Assembly: GCF_000003815.2 (NCBI RefSeq)
Contig: NC_049979.1
Location: 6,542,196-6,606,195, forward strand
DNA length: 64,000 nt
Origin: Branchiostoma floridae
Taxonomy: Eukaryota > Chordata > Leptocardii > Amphioxiformes > Branchiostomatidae
Direction of reading: 5' to 3'
Positions 50,764 through 64,000 of this stretch are shown one piece after another; positions within the stretch are counted from its first letter, which is position 1, and each line of letters begins with the position of its first letter. A program made the translations under genes and the position numbers. The notes beneath the pieces are model-generated. The model saw only the letters and a program-made list of their open reading frames with translations. It searched no databases and was not told the DNA's origin.

Positions 50764-53700
50764 TTAGCAAATGGTAAATTTCAAGTCCTTAACAGAGTCA
50801 TTTAAGATGTTTGTTCAATAATAGAATATCCTCGATCCCACAAACCCAAACTTTGAACACACATGTCACATTAATTAAGATACACAGAATGCAGATTATC
50901 ACGCAGAATGTTGTACCACAGAATGTAATGGGTTATTGCACAACTGTAGGCTAACAGTACACAGGGAAAAGTTACCCTCACGTTCTTGAAAAGTACATTG
51001 TTTTTGACGCCTTTACCTTCAAAATGCTGTTCTCACTAATTATATGTTTAACATACACAATGTAGAAAAGCACCTTGTAATTATTCTTTCCTTTCCACTT
51101 TGTCTTAATTGATCTGACAGGGAACACTTTGTTCTATGTAGCTATCTTCCTACAAAAACAAACAACCGGACAGGGAACTGGACAACACACCTTTTGTTGT
51201 GAAACAAAATAGAACTGATTGATATGGTAGGATATGGTTATCTACTGACAGAGCTTTGTTCTGGCTGCATGTTGTGGGACTGTGTGGAAACTGAGACCTG
51301 GCAGGTGTGAAGTATAGCATGTGCCCCAACACATTAAACAGTCTGCACTTGTTTTATGTGAAGGTATGGCTTACATACATTGGCCATGTAAGATATAATT
51401 TTCCAACTGACATATTGCAGGTCATAATACGGGTATATACACTGTGGCAATAAAGCCGCATTTGGGGATTCATCAAGGAACTAAGAAGAAAAGGTACAGT
51501 GAGGAAGGCAAAGCTGTTCTCATATGAATAAATTCAACCAAAAGTATTCATATATTTGTTCCACTGTCTTACTCAATGATTCCTTGGGAGTTCAAGAAGA
51601 TAAAAACGTAAGGAATAACTTCTGAGTGGTTTACATACATGTAGCTTACATGTTCGTACTTACACTACCAAAGGTCGTGCCATAAGTTATGCTGTCATGG
51701 ATAAGAACAATTTAAAGTAAAGCTTGGAAAATGTCGACAATGAGTTACAGTAGGGCACTAATAGCATTAAGTTGTTGCGGTTGAACTTGAGGCTAGTTCT
51801 CCAAATAGATCAATCATAGATTACAAAGGGGAAAGCTTTCCTGTGACGTTCTGGACAAATTTCGTGTGGGTGGAACAATTGTGTGGGTAGAGTGTGACAA
51901 TGCCCAGATGGCTACGGTGACTTCTCTCCAAACTTGTGTGACAAACTCAGCCGGAAGTCCTCTGAAACTGGACATAATGGACAGGAAGTGGAATGACCCA
52001 GACACAACCAGGAGGTTGGAAATACAAACTGTAGTAAGGAAACCACATCTGATAGCCAAGCATTAGCTGTGAGGTGAGACAAAGGAGGTGGATCACCGAG
52101 ATATCTAATAGAGAGAAATCCCAACCATAAGAGACTTTGTTCCTGGTGTCAGCTCATGTTATACCACAAAAAACAATTCTTGATTTTTCCCTTACTAGGA
52201 TGCTAAACTGAGCACAAGAAATATCACAGGTGGATTGGGATGTGAGGCTGATCTTTCAACTCTTGTAAGGGATTGGTTCCCAGAGCGTCCCACAAAGTAT
52301 ACTGTTGTACTAAAGTATTTGTAACCAGCAAACAGAAAGAATACTAGTAATACCAGTAACATGCTGCTCTATTTGTTACCATGTTGAAAATATGTATTCA
52401 CACTGCTTAATTAACTTGCCCTTAAGACAGCACAACATGTACAGTTTGGTCTACTTTTACCTTCTCATTTTGTTTTTAAGAAAGAAGAGAAAAGCAAATA
52501 ATAATACAGCCATGCTGCCTTTTGTGATTTACAACATCATGTGCTCACAACACGAGTTTTGACCTTTAGAAAATCATTTAGAAATCAGTTAGGCCAAGCC
52601 TAACAGGTAGGTCACAGTTTGGAAAGGTCAGCACATGTGAAGCACAACCAGAACAACAGATTTACCAAGATCCCAGACCAGTCAAGTGTGTCCGGTACCT
52701 GTATTGCAGAGTAAAGGTACCAAAGCCCGGGGGGATAAACTTGGTAGATATTAGATAGCTTCTAAGAAATCCTCAATTATGTGTGCTGACCTTCAAAATC
52801 CAAATCAATGATAGAAGTAGCTTGATTAAATTGTAATTGGAAGGAAAAGCACCTAGCACCTGAGTCATGTAGTTATAACAAACATATCAAACAGTTATGG
52901 CGCAATTGTTTGATTAATTCTTTTTTATTAACTGTTGCAGAGTCAATGTGGAAATGTACTTAATGCATATTGAAGTGAATAAACTGTGAAAAGGATTATT
53001 TTCCCACCAGCTGGTACAAAAATTACAACACTCTACTTGAGTTCAGGACCTGTGTAGGTGTGGGAGGAGGGCGTCAGAAGAATGAGGCCCAAAGGGTAGG
53101 ACAGGCTCATTTGGAATAGGGTGTTGTATGGGAAGTGGATCTTGTACATTGTACATGTTCGAAAACATACATTTACATTCATACTTATTCCTTACATGAG
53201 ACAACAGTATAGACTGACTTCTGGAGAAAATCACGGGAGATGTTTTATATACAGAAGAGCTTTATTGGTATATGGGCATGTTTAGTTGTCACCCATGTGC
53301 ACTTGACTATCTATGGCCCCTGTCAACTTTGTGAGGGAGAGTTGATAGTGGGGGGAGGTGTGTGTGCGTGTATGTCATGCCAGCAGTGGCCTGGGTTATC
53401 TGCATTTTTGACTTTACTACACCCACATGCAACAAAGGAGGCCTGTCTATTTACCATACAGAACATGCAGTTATGTGTATAGGCAGGGAAGTTTCATCAT
53501 TGCAAGAGTTTCAAAAAAAGTCTTGGAAGTTGTTTGGCATGGCTGAGGGATTTTGTTGGAATAGTCACTTTTCCTCAGAGCTACCATCTGTAATTCACTA
53601 TGAGTATGAGTAATTGTCTAAATCCATCTGTGGCAGTGGTGGTGAATCATCAATTACTGATATGTCATGTTCATCTCTCATCATTGTATTTACGTAGATT

Positions 53701-56700
53701 TGCAATTCTATGTGGTTTTGTAACTTTAGGGATTGACAAGTCGGCCAGAAGACAGGTATACCACATGTACAGCATAACACGAAAACATTTGTTCAAAATA
53801 ACAGCAGCCTTCATGCAACACTGGGCTAATTTCCATCACAAAGCCCAACCAGTTCAGAATGTTCCAAAAGGTTCAGCAGTGCACAGCTGATCCCTGGCAG
53901 CATTGCTTGCATGAACGACTTCTTTTTCACAACAGACTCACAATCACAAAATAACACAACACAACATCTAAGAAATACATGTACACTGCAAACTTGTACA
54001 TGAGCCAGAAATTACAACCATACATAGTGATAAAAGATATATGTATATGGTGTACGACAGATCAAGTTCATCATGAACAGCACTCCTGCCAAACATATAT
54101 CTCTAGTGTTAGGACCAGATGGCAGACTTTGGCACACTATGAAGGTTATACTTTTGTTTTTATTACAAGCACTCATTTATATTCTAACTTAAGAACCAAG
54201 TATATAATCAGTTGGGGATCAAAGCAGTTTTTCTATCAAAATACATGTACTTCAGACCATAGAGCACCTGAGAACACAGACCAGGTTTCCCCTGAGAGCA
54301 GACACAGATGTGCCATCCCCTCCCCCCAGCTGGGACCAGCGTTACCAATCACACTCCCAGATGAACACAGTCTATAAACCCATTACCCCAGACTGGGGCT
54401 CAATGGTTCATACACTGGTGCCAATGGCCTGGTGGACGGGCGCTAATTGCACTTATCATCCCTGTCCAGACACAGTTTAGATTGGGGCCAGTTCAACTTT
54501 AGTTCTCAGATGACAGTTTCTGGGCCTCACCTCACCTCTGATCAGATATTGGGACACAATCTGGCTGTTTGTTCCCAGATTAGACTGATTTAGAGTGAAA
54601 AAAGACTATAGCTCATCAACATAGGAATAATACAAATGTTTCATCAACATAAATCTATCAGGGACTTTTTGCTTTGGAATAAAATGAATATTAGATCTAT
54701 TCCGTGGAAAGAAGACTCCACAGGAATTATCTTCTTCACAAAAAACTTTTCAGTTCTAATAATGCTGTGTTGTTATAACATATTTTCTTCATGTTTTCTT
54801 GGAAGGGCAGCAATCTCAAAACATTCTTTTGTCATTCTCTATCAGCTAGTTAGTGACCTGCTGAATAATATTTGCATACATGATGTGGACATGTGACAAT
54901 TTAGCAATAGCACAGAATGACTCTTCATTTGTCCCTTCATGCGATCACAACAACAGCTCAGGTGGTCATGTTTGTGTTAGCCAACCGGCCTGGAATGTTT
55001 TCCTGATAAAACCTCCATCACATTGTACACAGTCTGTGGACATTGGTTTTTATGATGCCACACTAGAACATGCCTGTATTCTTACCTACTTCCTGAAATG
55101 CTCAAAGGATGGACAGGTTCACACATGCCATGAATATTTCAATAAAGAAAGCATTACATCACCAACTTGCTACTCTCTATTTACCGACTTAGCAAGATTT
55201 AAGAAGTTGTTGTACAAGCCCAATGCTTCTCATATAGATTAGGGTTGTTCCAATTAGACATAAAAATAGGGAAAGAGCAATATTGCAGTTTGACTACATA
55301 TAAAACCCGACTTCTTTTCTAATGTGCCCTGCCTTTATTTGTTGTTTGATATTTCACCAAGTCAGCACATTTTATCAGTTGGTATGGTTTTCGGAAAGGC
55401 TGACTGGGATATCTTACAGTTAAGTTACACAAAATGACCAGGTCAAGAGGAGTGGCCTAGTAAATGACTTGTGATACCTGTCTACTGAAATTCCCTGAAA
55501 CAGCACCCTGGACTGAATGGAAAGTAGCCCCACTATTGTTGTCCATGCATCTATGCTTCCTGTTCTAAAGGTAAATATTGGACAAAGCAACAGAAAGAGC
55601 AGGGGGGCAAGAAAGGGTCAGCATACACCCCCACAAAATCTGGTACCACTACCAGCTAATATCTCTGCTGAGAAAACTTCTATCATTGTTACTGGCACGA
55701 GGAATTGACAGTCTTAATCCTTTAATGACATGTAGCATGGACTTTGACATTTAGCCCTATATAGTGTTATTAACTAGTGCTATTGACTAAAATTGAGCAA
55801 GTGCTGAAATTTGAGTATGTTGTTGTTGTTCAATATGGAGTCAACCTGCACTACAAATAACCAACCTAAAAACATGACCTGTCCATGGAACCCAAAATGA
55901 CCTTCCCCTGACCCCTAACCTTGCTATAGATACCACCTGTCCACAAAGACCACCTTTACAATGCTGCACCATCATTGCTAGGCTCCCAAGTCAGCACCTT
56001 TGTTTTGCTATCAATCAATAAAAATAATTAAGCTGACTACTGGAGGCTGTAAACAGTGGAGTTCTAGGTATAAATGTCAAAACACTGCTTTTGCACAGTA
56101 TGCTAAGTCACCCTTTTAGTAGTAGTAATACTAGTATGACATTACCTTGTTGTGTTGACATGAATCTGAAGATACTTACAATAGCGTCACCATTTTTTAT
56201 CATAAACCTTTTTTTTAATAAAGGCTGGGTCTATAACTTATAGTATAAGGTCTACTAGAAATGTAATATGAATGTACCATCTATATGTTGCTAAAAGTTA
56301 CTACATAACTCCATAATAACAATAAGTAACCCACTCATGTCTACGTATGTGAGCTTAGGCTAAGATAATTAAGATAGCATTTATAGTTGTGGTATTTGGG
56401 CAATGTGTATACAACAAACACTTATTCTCATCAAGGACTGAGGAATGTTAATGACATTGCCCAACTATTATCCTAGCAAGGACATCTACCTTTCATCACA
56501 TGCTCTGGTATACTTGCTCAAGCATGCTTTAAATCCATGATTCACATGTACAGTTGGACAGGAAATGCCTGGCCCTGAATGGCGTCTGCCAGTCGATCAA
56601 CACACCTATTGTCTGTGTCTATCTGCTGCCACGCCAGGTATGCTGAGACACTACAACAGCCCTGTCCAGGTACTACACAGTGTCCAAACATTTCAAGACA

Positions 56701-57484
56701 ACACTTGAAGTAAAACGTAATCACTATCCACCACGTCATGTTCAAAGTTGCTTTTTTTTTAAAGATAAATGTATCTACGAGTATGACAATGTGTCAGCCA
56801 CCTGTTAAACATATACTTTGCCTCTCAGTTTCACATGTCCCCCCCCTTCTTTCATATCTTGATTTATGAAATGTCAATGTTAACAACAAATCTTTCATAC
56901 TTATGCCTACTTCCCTAGCATTAGACATTTCTTTGTACAGATAAATACTACACTATTAGCTATCAACAAAAGCTGTAAAGTTTACTTGTTCAAATAGGAT
57001 GTAGCTAATGAAGGACAATCCAACTCCTGCCTTTATATATAAGATATATTATTATTTCCAAATGATGACGTATTTAAGTTGTATGCAGTCCTTATCACCT
57101 ACTGTTACCCTTAGTTCAAATATTTGCAATATTAGACAGGTTACAGGTAGGAATGTGACAAAGCTTATTAGCTATAACTGTAATACTGAATACTTGGAAT
57201 TCCTCTGGCTCAAAGTGCAAATATTTCTGGTCAATTACAAGCTTCAACAGAAAGGTTAAAACCCTCTCATTACGCACAACTATGCATATATTTTCCATTA
57301 CACCTTCTCAGTAGTATTCAAAAGGCTTTTTATCAGTATCACAGATAAAAATTTGACCCACCAATCCTAAAAACAGAGGCAGGGTAGAACACACGTTTAG
57401 AACACAAGCTATTGAGTATGCAAATTTTAGTCCTATTGGAACCTACACTATAACTAGAAAGGCCGGCATTTGCTTAGGAGCAAA

Positions 57485-58545
57485 TACAGCATATTGCAAT
57501 CCATCTTCATCCTTGGAAAAATTCAACAATTGAAGTAATGTTTGCTCAAAGGGAAAATGAAGTACTGTGGGCACTTAAAGCTTGTCCTACACACCTTCAT
57601 GCCGAATTGTAGGTCATTTGGTTTCAATATAAGGGCATAGGAGCCACAAATATACATTTTTTAGCTAGAAATGGCTAAAAATCCCAAAATAACTCATTTT
57701 ATAAGTGCTCTTTGAAGAAAGTGTTGATGGGGTCCTGTTGTCATATGTCCAAATTACCATTGTACCAAATTTCAGGTCATTTGATTTACATACAAGGGCA
57801 TAGAAGCCAAAAATATACATTTTTAGTCAAAAATGACTGAAAACCCCAAAATAACTAATTTTTTAAGTGATCTATGAAGAAAGTGTTGATGGGGTCCTGT
57901 GAGCATATGTTCAATGCACCTCTGTACCAAATTTCAGGTCATTTGGTTTCAATACAAGGGCATAGGAGCATAAAATATACATTTTTAGTCAAAAATGGCC
58001 AAAAAACCTAAAATAACTTATTTTTGGAGTAAACAATGAATAAAGCGTTGATGGGGTTCTGTGGTCATATATCAAACGCACCTATGTACCAAATTTCAGG
58101 TCATTTGGTTTTAATACAAGGGCATAGGAGCCAAAAATATACATTTTTAGTTAAAAATGGCCAAAAAAACTAAAATAACTAATTTTTGAAGTGGTCTATG
58201 AAGAAAGTGTTGATGGTTTTTTGTGCTCATATGTCCAATGCACCTCTGTACCAAATTTCAGGTCATTAGCTTGTAATACCAGGGCACAGGGGCCCAAAAT
58301 ATACATATTTTGTCTAAAAATGACCAAAAACCCTAAATATCATAAATTCTAAGGCTTCTATCAAGAAAGTGAAAAAAACGTCTGGGGGTATTTGCTATTT
58401 CTACCACCCTGCCAAATTTCAGCTCATTTGGTCAAAAAATGAAAAAATTAATCCCATTTGTAGATTTGACAGGAGGAGAAGAAGAAGAAACACAGGAAAG
58501 ACAATATATTGCAATCCCATACTATGTATGGATTGCAATATAAAA
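57485..58545. mobile_element. Possible element enclosing the 161-bp array, with TATTGCAATCC boundaries
   Basis: ATATTGCAATCCAT occurs on the left at about 57490. On the right, about 58507-58542, ATTGCAATCCCATAC and GTATGGATTGCAAT form a palindrome after a GGAGGAGAAGAAGAAGAAAC stretch. The shared TATTGCAATCC motif at both sides suggests that the array belongs to one repeat family with defined ends. Its class is not known to me. Confidence 0.35.
57595..58440. repeat. Tandem array, about 161-162 bp unit, about five to six diverged copies
   Basis: Each unit contains (plus strand) ACCAAATTTCAGGTCATTTG, then an ACAAGGGCATAGGAGCC block, AATATACATTTTTAGTCAAAA, a short AT-rich stretch and GAAGAAAGTGTTGATGGGGT. 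The CAGGTCATTTG-type marker recurs near 57604, 57765, 57927, 58089, 58250 and 58412. Copies are diverged by substitutions and small indels. Confidence 0.85.
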
Positions 58546-59386
58546 AGGCATAAATAAATGCGAACTTCTTGGAAATGCACCTTCTAGACAAATGCGTCTC
58601 AGTTACTGCTCACGTGTACAATTTAAAACATTCCATCAGGTCCCCAGTATTTTGAGTTATAAAGTGAACAATGTATTACAGGTTAACAAAGACAGGTACT
58701 CAGTGGCTCCAGGTGGGGCCTGGGTCATTCTTGTTGAAATAACAAAGACCAATGGAATGCTTGGTGTCCTGCTACAAGCAAAATAAGAGTTGGGCCTTCA
58801 ATGATGATCATTAAAGTACCTTGTCACTGTTACCTTATGCAAACTACATGCATACCAAGCTTTGTACATGTACCTGAGATGGTACAGGAGAGTTTCAACT
58901 TACATGAGTGATACTCGAGTTGCTCATTTCACTATTCAAACATCTGAGATGAGAGGTTTAAATCAGTTCAGTACTGTTCTACATAAGAACCAAAAGAACA
59001 ACTAGCCATTGTAAATGTATACAACACTGCACATGACATGTTTGGGCAGAAATGGCAAGTTTTGCTAAACTGATACTGAAGATGTTGAACTGGCACCAGC
59101 AAGTGTTAGCAGTCCAGCTTCGTATGGGAATTCCCCAGCCTTTGTACTAGGGGACAATGCTCCTCAGTCTCCTAAGTACCACTTGGAAACTGAAAATAGC
59201 TTGTACAGGTTTAATGTATATTGTCTACAGAAGAGCTTACATCATAGACAAGTAAGGGACAGACCATGATAATATTGGAGAGAAGAGGTTTTGTGAAAAT
59301 GAAGCGGACTGCATAGAATTATTAGAAATTAGAAAAGGACAACAATCTTAAATAAAGGCCATTTGAAAAAATATATATGCAAACTG

Positions 59387-59416
59387 CCCCCCCCCCCCCC
59401 AAATTTTTTTTTTTAT
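59387..59416. repeat. Adjacent poly-C and poly-T tracts
   Basis: A C run is followed by AAA and a T run. Homopolymer lengths here may be unreliable in the assembly. Confidence 0.85.
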
Positions 59417-62400
59417 AAAGAACATGAAAATAAATTTCTACACCCACTGATCTTTCCTAGTGATCATAGGCATATAACTAACAGACAGTATATCTATTAA
59501 AAGGCAGATATTGTTGTCAAGCAAAATATAGTATCCTAGGGAACCTCTCCTCATGCATAATAGAATGCCACTTGTAGCCTGTAGACCTACACTGTAGTAT
59601 AAACAAACTATTAAAGAAAACCTGGCAATGACAACATCATTTCAAACTGATCATTTGTGACAAACACATATGTAGATCTATATATAACAGTTATTAATTA
59701 CATAAAAACCTAGCACAAGTGATAACAGTCCTTCAAACTTTGCTTTCTTTTTCCTTTACCCCTAACTTCTAGGCGACACTGACCCCCTTCCTGGACAAAT
59801 AACTCCAATTTTGAATACCTTGAGGACATTGACCCTGCCGACCATTCTCAGAGGGAAATCCTGCCTGCTGTTTATACCACCTCAGGTGCCTGTTATGGAA
59901 ACTTACGAACCAGCTCAGCTCTGTCATACTAATGCCCATTGACGGGATAAAAATATTAATTTTGTATAGATACAAGATCTACTTTCAACGGTTGAACCAA
60001 TACTTAATACCAAGCCCAAACTTTTGAAATAAAAGTTTCCAGTCTCTTGCATTCCACTCTAATACCAAAATACAAGTGGAGAACAATTACACCGTAGCAA
60101 CAAGTTCTGCATCACATCACTGCACAATAGATTATCATTATCTTTATCATTATCACGATATCTGATAGACTGGATGTTTGACATCTGTATACAAATGTGT
60201 AAAATTGTCTTTCACTAGTCTCAGGTTACTATACAAAGTAGCCAATCAGAAAAGACATCAGTAATTTCATTGTGTTGCTTTCCTCTGTGCTTTTCGTTAT
60301 AACTTTAAATATAACCCAAGTTATTGAACTTTGATTGAAGCTCTTTCTTAGAATTTCACTGGTTAAAAATAGCCACCACCACCCTCCCCTACGACCAGTA
60401 CCTGGTGGCTTCTGGGAAAGCAGAAGGTGTTACAAAAACAAAGCTGTAGTTTGTTTATAGTAGACAAGAATCAACCAATGTAGGTCTGGTGGGGGTGTTC
60501 CCTAAAATGACTGCAACTGGATGGATTTTTCTGAAGACAATCAGACACTTTCCAGGAAAAATAGACAACAAACCCGTCAATTCCGAGACACCGCTAGGGT
60601 CTTTGTTGCCTTTGTTTATGGTAGATTTTAATTGTTTGTAAGTAAGAACCATTTTTACAGCTTACATCAATTAGATAGTAATCTGAACCTATTCAAAATG
60701 TATTAAAAAAAAGTGCGGTGTCTCGGAATTGACTCTAGAAAGTCTGGGATGGATAATAGCTAATAACAGGAGAGAAGGACAAAAGCCACACAGTAGACCG
60801 TTGTGATGTTCCTTCGCCTCATTCATCTACAGATTACATCTCCTTAAAGTGGTCCACTTGGCAAAAGAATACCATTATCCATGAGTACCACTCACAGATT
60901 CCATGAGACATGTGTAGGAGATGTATCTACTGAGATGGTTGGGGTTGGAGATAGAGGAAAACTTACTAAGCAGCTTCAAAACATATAACGTTTACAGCAG
61001 TACTGGTATCAAGCACAATTCACATGCTGATATCACCCTCCTACTACTGTACTTCAAGATACTGAATGAGTGGTATCAGGAGTAAAGCCTTGAGCAGTAT
61101 GTGCCTGAGGAGAAATGTAAGTAAGTCATTCAATGGCATGTTTATATTGCATCCTCAGGGATATAACACAGTACTAAGTGTGGTTATCAAGCCTGCCAAT
61201 TAAAACTTCTAGAGGGAATGTTGATGAAGGTCAGATATGCAGGTAATAAGATACGCCAAATAGCAATTCTTCTGGAGTGTCAATATACCATGATTACTTG
61301 GAGACGTTTCAAGGTAATCAAGGACTCAGGCAAAATCAATCCCCTTGAAAAATCATTTCTTTCTTTCTAAAACGTGATACTAATGTGGACCTTGACTTGC
61401 AATGATTTCTTCTGTCTGTGACGAGAAAGGGTAATAAACTGTGTACTTTGTTTCCTGGTTCTATTTCTGGTTTCCTGTCGAAAAGAGCTAGGGGGAATGT
61501 CCCTGGTACAATATGAACTTGTATAAACTACATATCATCTGTCTTTCCTGTCACAACCAGTAGAAGATTAAGCGCCAAGCCATGAAGTTATGTCACTTTT
61601 TATACAAGACAATGTGCAATCCAACATACATACTGAACAATGTAGTGAAAGGATGCTTTTTTCTTTGTCCAACTCCAAGAACCAAAGAATGAGCTTAATC
61701 GTGCCTATCAAGAATGAAGTTCAAATCTTTCCATTAGCCACTTGCACCAGACAGACGCTCCCAAAATATCCAGCATTAACTCTACATGATCAAGGTCGAA
61801 GGACAGGAATTCCAACAGCTGAAATTTCAGAAATGGGTCTGTCTTGTTTGGCCATCTGTGGCAGAGGGTTCTAAGGTAACATAAACATAGCCGACAACGT
61901 TTGCTGGACAAGGTTGTTCCTAGTCTTGCAATGTAGCATAGCGTAGCTATTTTTAGATACATTTCTTGACTGTAAGTAACAAATGGGACATTTCTTCACT
62001 TTATGATTTGGCAAAACTAAATTCTAGCACTACATGCCAAATGATGCTTTTGTCTTAAGCATAATTCAAAAGTGAAAATATCCAACTGCTTATCTTACAA
62101 TACATATCTTATAATGTGTGCTCCCAAATATGTATCAACATATCCTTCGTACTTTTCTGCAATCTGATGCTTTGGAACAATGTTCTTCAAGGCACTAAAA
62201 TGCAAGTTGCTAGCTTTAAAGTTTACATGACTGCTGGACAGTCTTGGGTGAGGGAAAAGTTCTAAATAAGAACAGAATTGACCTGTACAGGAGACTCAAA
62301 AAGCTGTGTAAGGTGATACCTGGGTAAAAACAAACTCCAGCCTGTGAGGGACACCTTGTGGCACAAGGCTATTCCTGAATCCAGGCACTGTAGTGGAACC

Positions 62401-64000
62401 CTTGGTCAGGGCGGCGCAGCCAAAACATTTCTTCCAAATTCCTCCATAGATGTCTTGACAGCTTCTCTCACAGAACAACATTATTCTGACCTCCAGTTAG
62501 TTCTTCAAACTTCAAAGCTATCACCTGTCATACATGTAAGTAAAACAACCCACACATCCTTCTATATTTCCATGCTGGGTTCTATTTTGTTTACAAACTA
62601 CCTGTGAGATTATAAATGTGTGGAGGGAATACTACTGTGTTTATTCATAAAAAGTTAGCGTCATAAAATAATACCAGTACCAGAACTTCAAATAGAAGTA
62701 TTTTCAATCAGTACCTACATTACATTTGCATTATGATGGTTATGACATGTCTTCATATATTAGCCCTGTGGTGCTACATGTAGATGAGTGTAGTAGGACA
62801 TAATGCATTAATGCCCCTGCAATGCTGGAATTTAGCAGCATGGAATTTTTATGCAGCTCTGTAAATAAACATAATTCTTTAGACAAGCAAAGAGAAAGTA
62901 ACTGAGACAGTGAGAGAAACACCTTTTTGTTTCCACGACAACACACAATACTACATATAGTATTTTACATTTATGACAATTCTAATTTGGAATAGACAAT
63001 TACATTCATAATGGGATTTAGACTCCAAACAAAGTTATAACTAGCACAGTACTTTTATACTCTACTGACAATTTGTTTTCACTTTGTTCCTCCAATTTCC
63101 AGGTTTTACTTTACATTGCAGAAGAACCTACAACCTGTCAATATGATTCCTCCCCGACCTCGGAATACCTTAGGAATCACCCAGATCCAACCGGTGTTGA
63201 AATGGCTGTTGCCAGGAATTTTGTGGATAGTTCTTCAAATATGAACCACCCTGTGAAAATAGGCAGAGTTTGCCTTCGTAATCTGGAGCCTGCATGCCCC
63301 AGTTATCCCTGATCCTGTGTTACATGCTATACGGGACTGGCAAGGCACAAATTCTTCAGATGGAATTTTCTTCCAGATCAAAAGAGTGTATTTACATTAC
63401 CAAGTGGTTGCCCACTACATAGCTGGATCTATCTTAATGCTACCAACTTACAACTTACCAACTTACAGTAAAGAGTGTGAACATCCTGTGTTTAAATAGC
63501 AAGGAAGGATAATAGAACTGTTAACTTTGGTTGTTCTAGACATGTAAAAATGTGCAATTTGCAACAAAATCTCATTGGCTTAAAGCTGCAATGTTGTTAT
63601 TTAAAAGAGAATTCCATGAATCATTAAAGCTGATAGAAATAGATGGTCGGAGATAAAATGAATCTAAGTTCTAACAACATAGCTTCTTATACGTGGTAAG
63701 ACTAGGTAGAACAGAGTAACATTCTTGTACATAATTAATAGTGATTATCACCAACAATGCTCCGCACTTGTAGAGCAATTTGTAGAGCAATTGGTTAGGC
63801 TTCATATGGGAGCTAATCTGGGCTAAAATGCCTTATCATCAGCCTATGAATTTTCATTGTTGTTATTCATGTGCTATTTTAGGTAGATTATAGCTCTGTA
63901 CAGAAAATTGGGTCATGCTATTTCATCTGACTAAAACATGTTGTGTTTTGTGTAGTGAGTTGTGTTCCTATCTTTGCATTGATCAAGAAGTTTCTCTAGC

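Noticed and set aside
63073-63312. Plus-strand open frame with acceptor-like sequence near 63100
   Set aside because: It has no recognisable domain and no convincing donor. It is on the strand opposite to the surrounding gene and probably occurs by chance.

Overview
The window is animal nuclear DNA, most likely from an invertebrate deuterostome and probably amphioxus (Branchiostoma). The evidence is two intron-rich genes with clear chordate-type orthologues, GT-AG introns throughout, and a dense load of fold-back elements and DNA-transposon remnants. The species call is inference; I could not search a database. There are no bacterial-style operons, rRNA genes or tRNA genes that I can recognise.

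Both protein-coding genes lie on the minus strand. (1) 7292-18648 is an isthmin gene: signal peptide, acidic middle exon and secreted AMOP domain. Four exons join in frame to 1203 nt (400 aa). The thrombospondin type 1 repeat normally present in isthmins was not found, yet the frame closes without it. (2) 34500-50738 is the 3' part of a mixed-lineage kinase (MLK; MAP3K9/10/21 group). Ten exons encode about 1012 aa: the kinase C-lobe from just before the DFG motif, the leucine zippers, the CRIB motif, a long Pro/Ser/Arg-rich tail and the conserved C-terminus. The SH3 domain and kinase N-lobe exons were not found in the window and probably lie beyond 64000.

Layout: 1-7291 is intergenic with fold-back repeats. 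7292-18648 is isthmin. 18649-34499 is intergenic, GC- and CpG-rich near the isthmin start, with several MITE-like elements. 34500-50738 is MLK. 50739-64000 is probably MLK intron, AT-rich, with a 161-162 bp tandem array. Within MLK introns sit a complete pogo/Tigger-like transposon with an open 495-aa transposase (42664-45682), a 1.5 kb non-autonomous element with perfect 16-bp inverted ends and a 5-bp target duplication (39840-41345), and several fold-back MITEs.

The most striking structure is at 41417-42252. It is a minisatellite of 17 units (mostly 50 bp) that has amplified the exon/intron junction of the MLK leucine-zipper exon. Every unit therefore carries the end of the coding exon plus a CAG|GTG 5' splice site. 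Sixteen of these are CAG|GTGAGA, and reading past the first gives Val-Arg-stop. A second notable signal is a set of short palindromic elements with TAGCCT/TAGTCT ends flanked by 8-9 bp target duplications.
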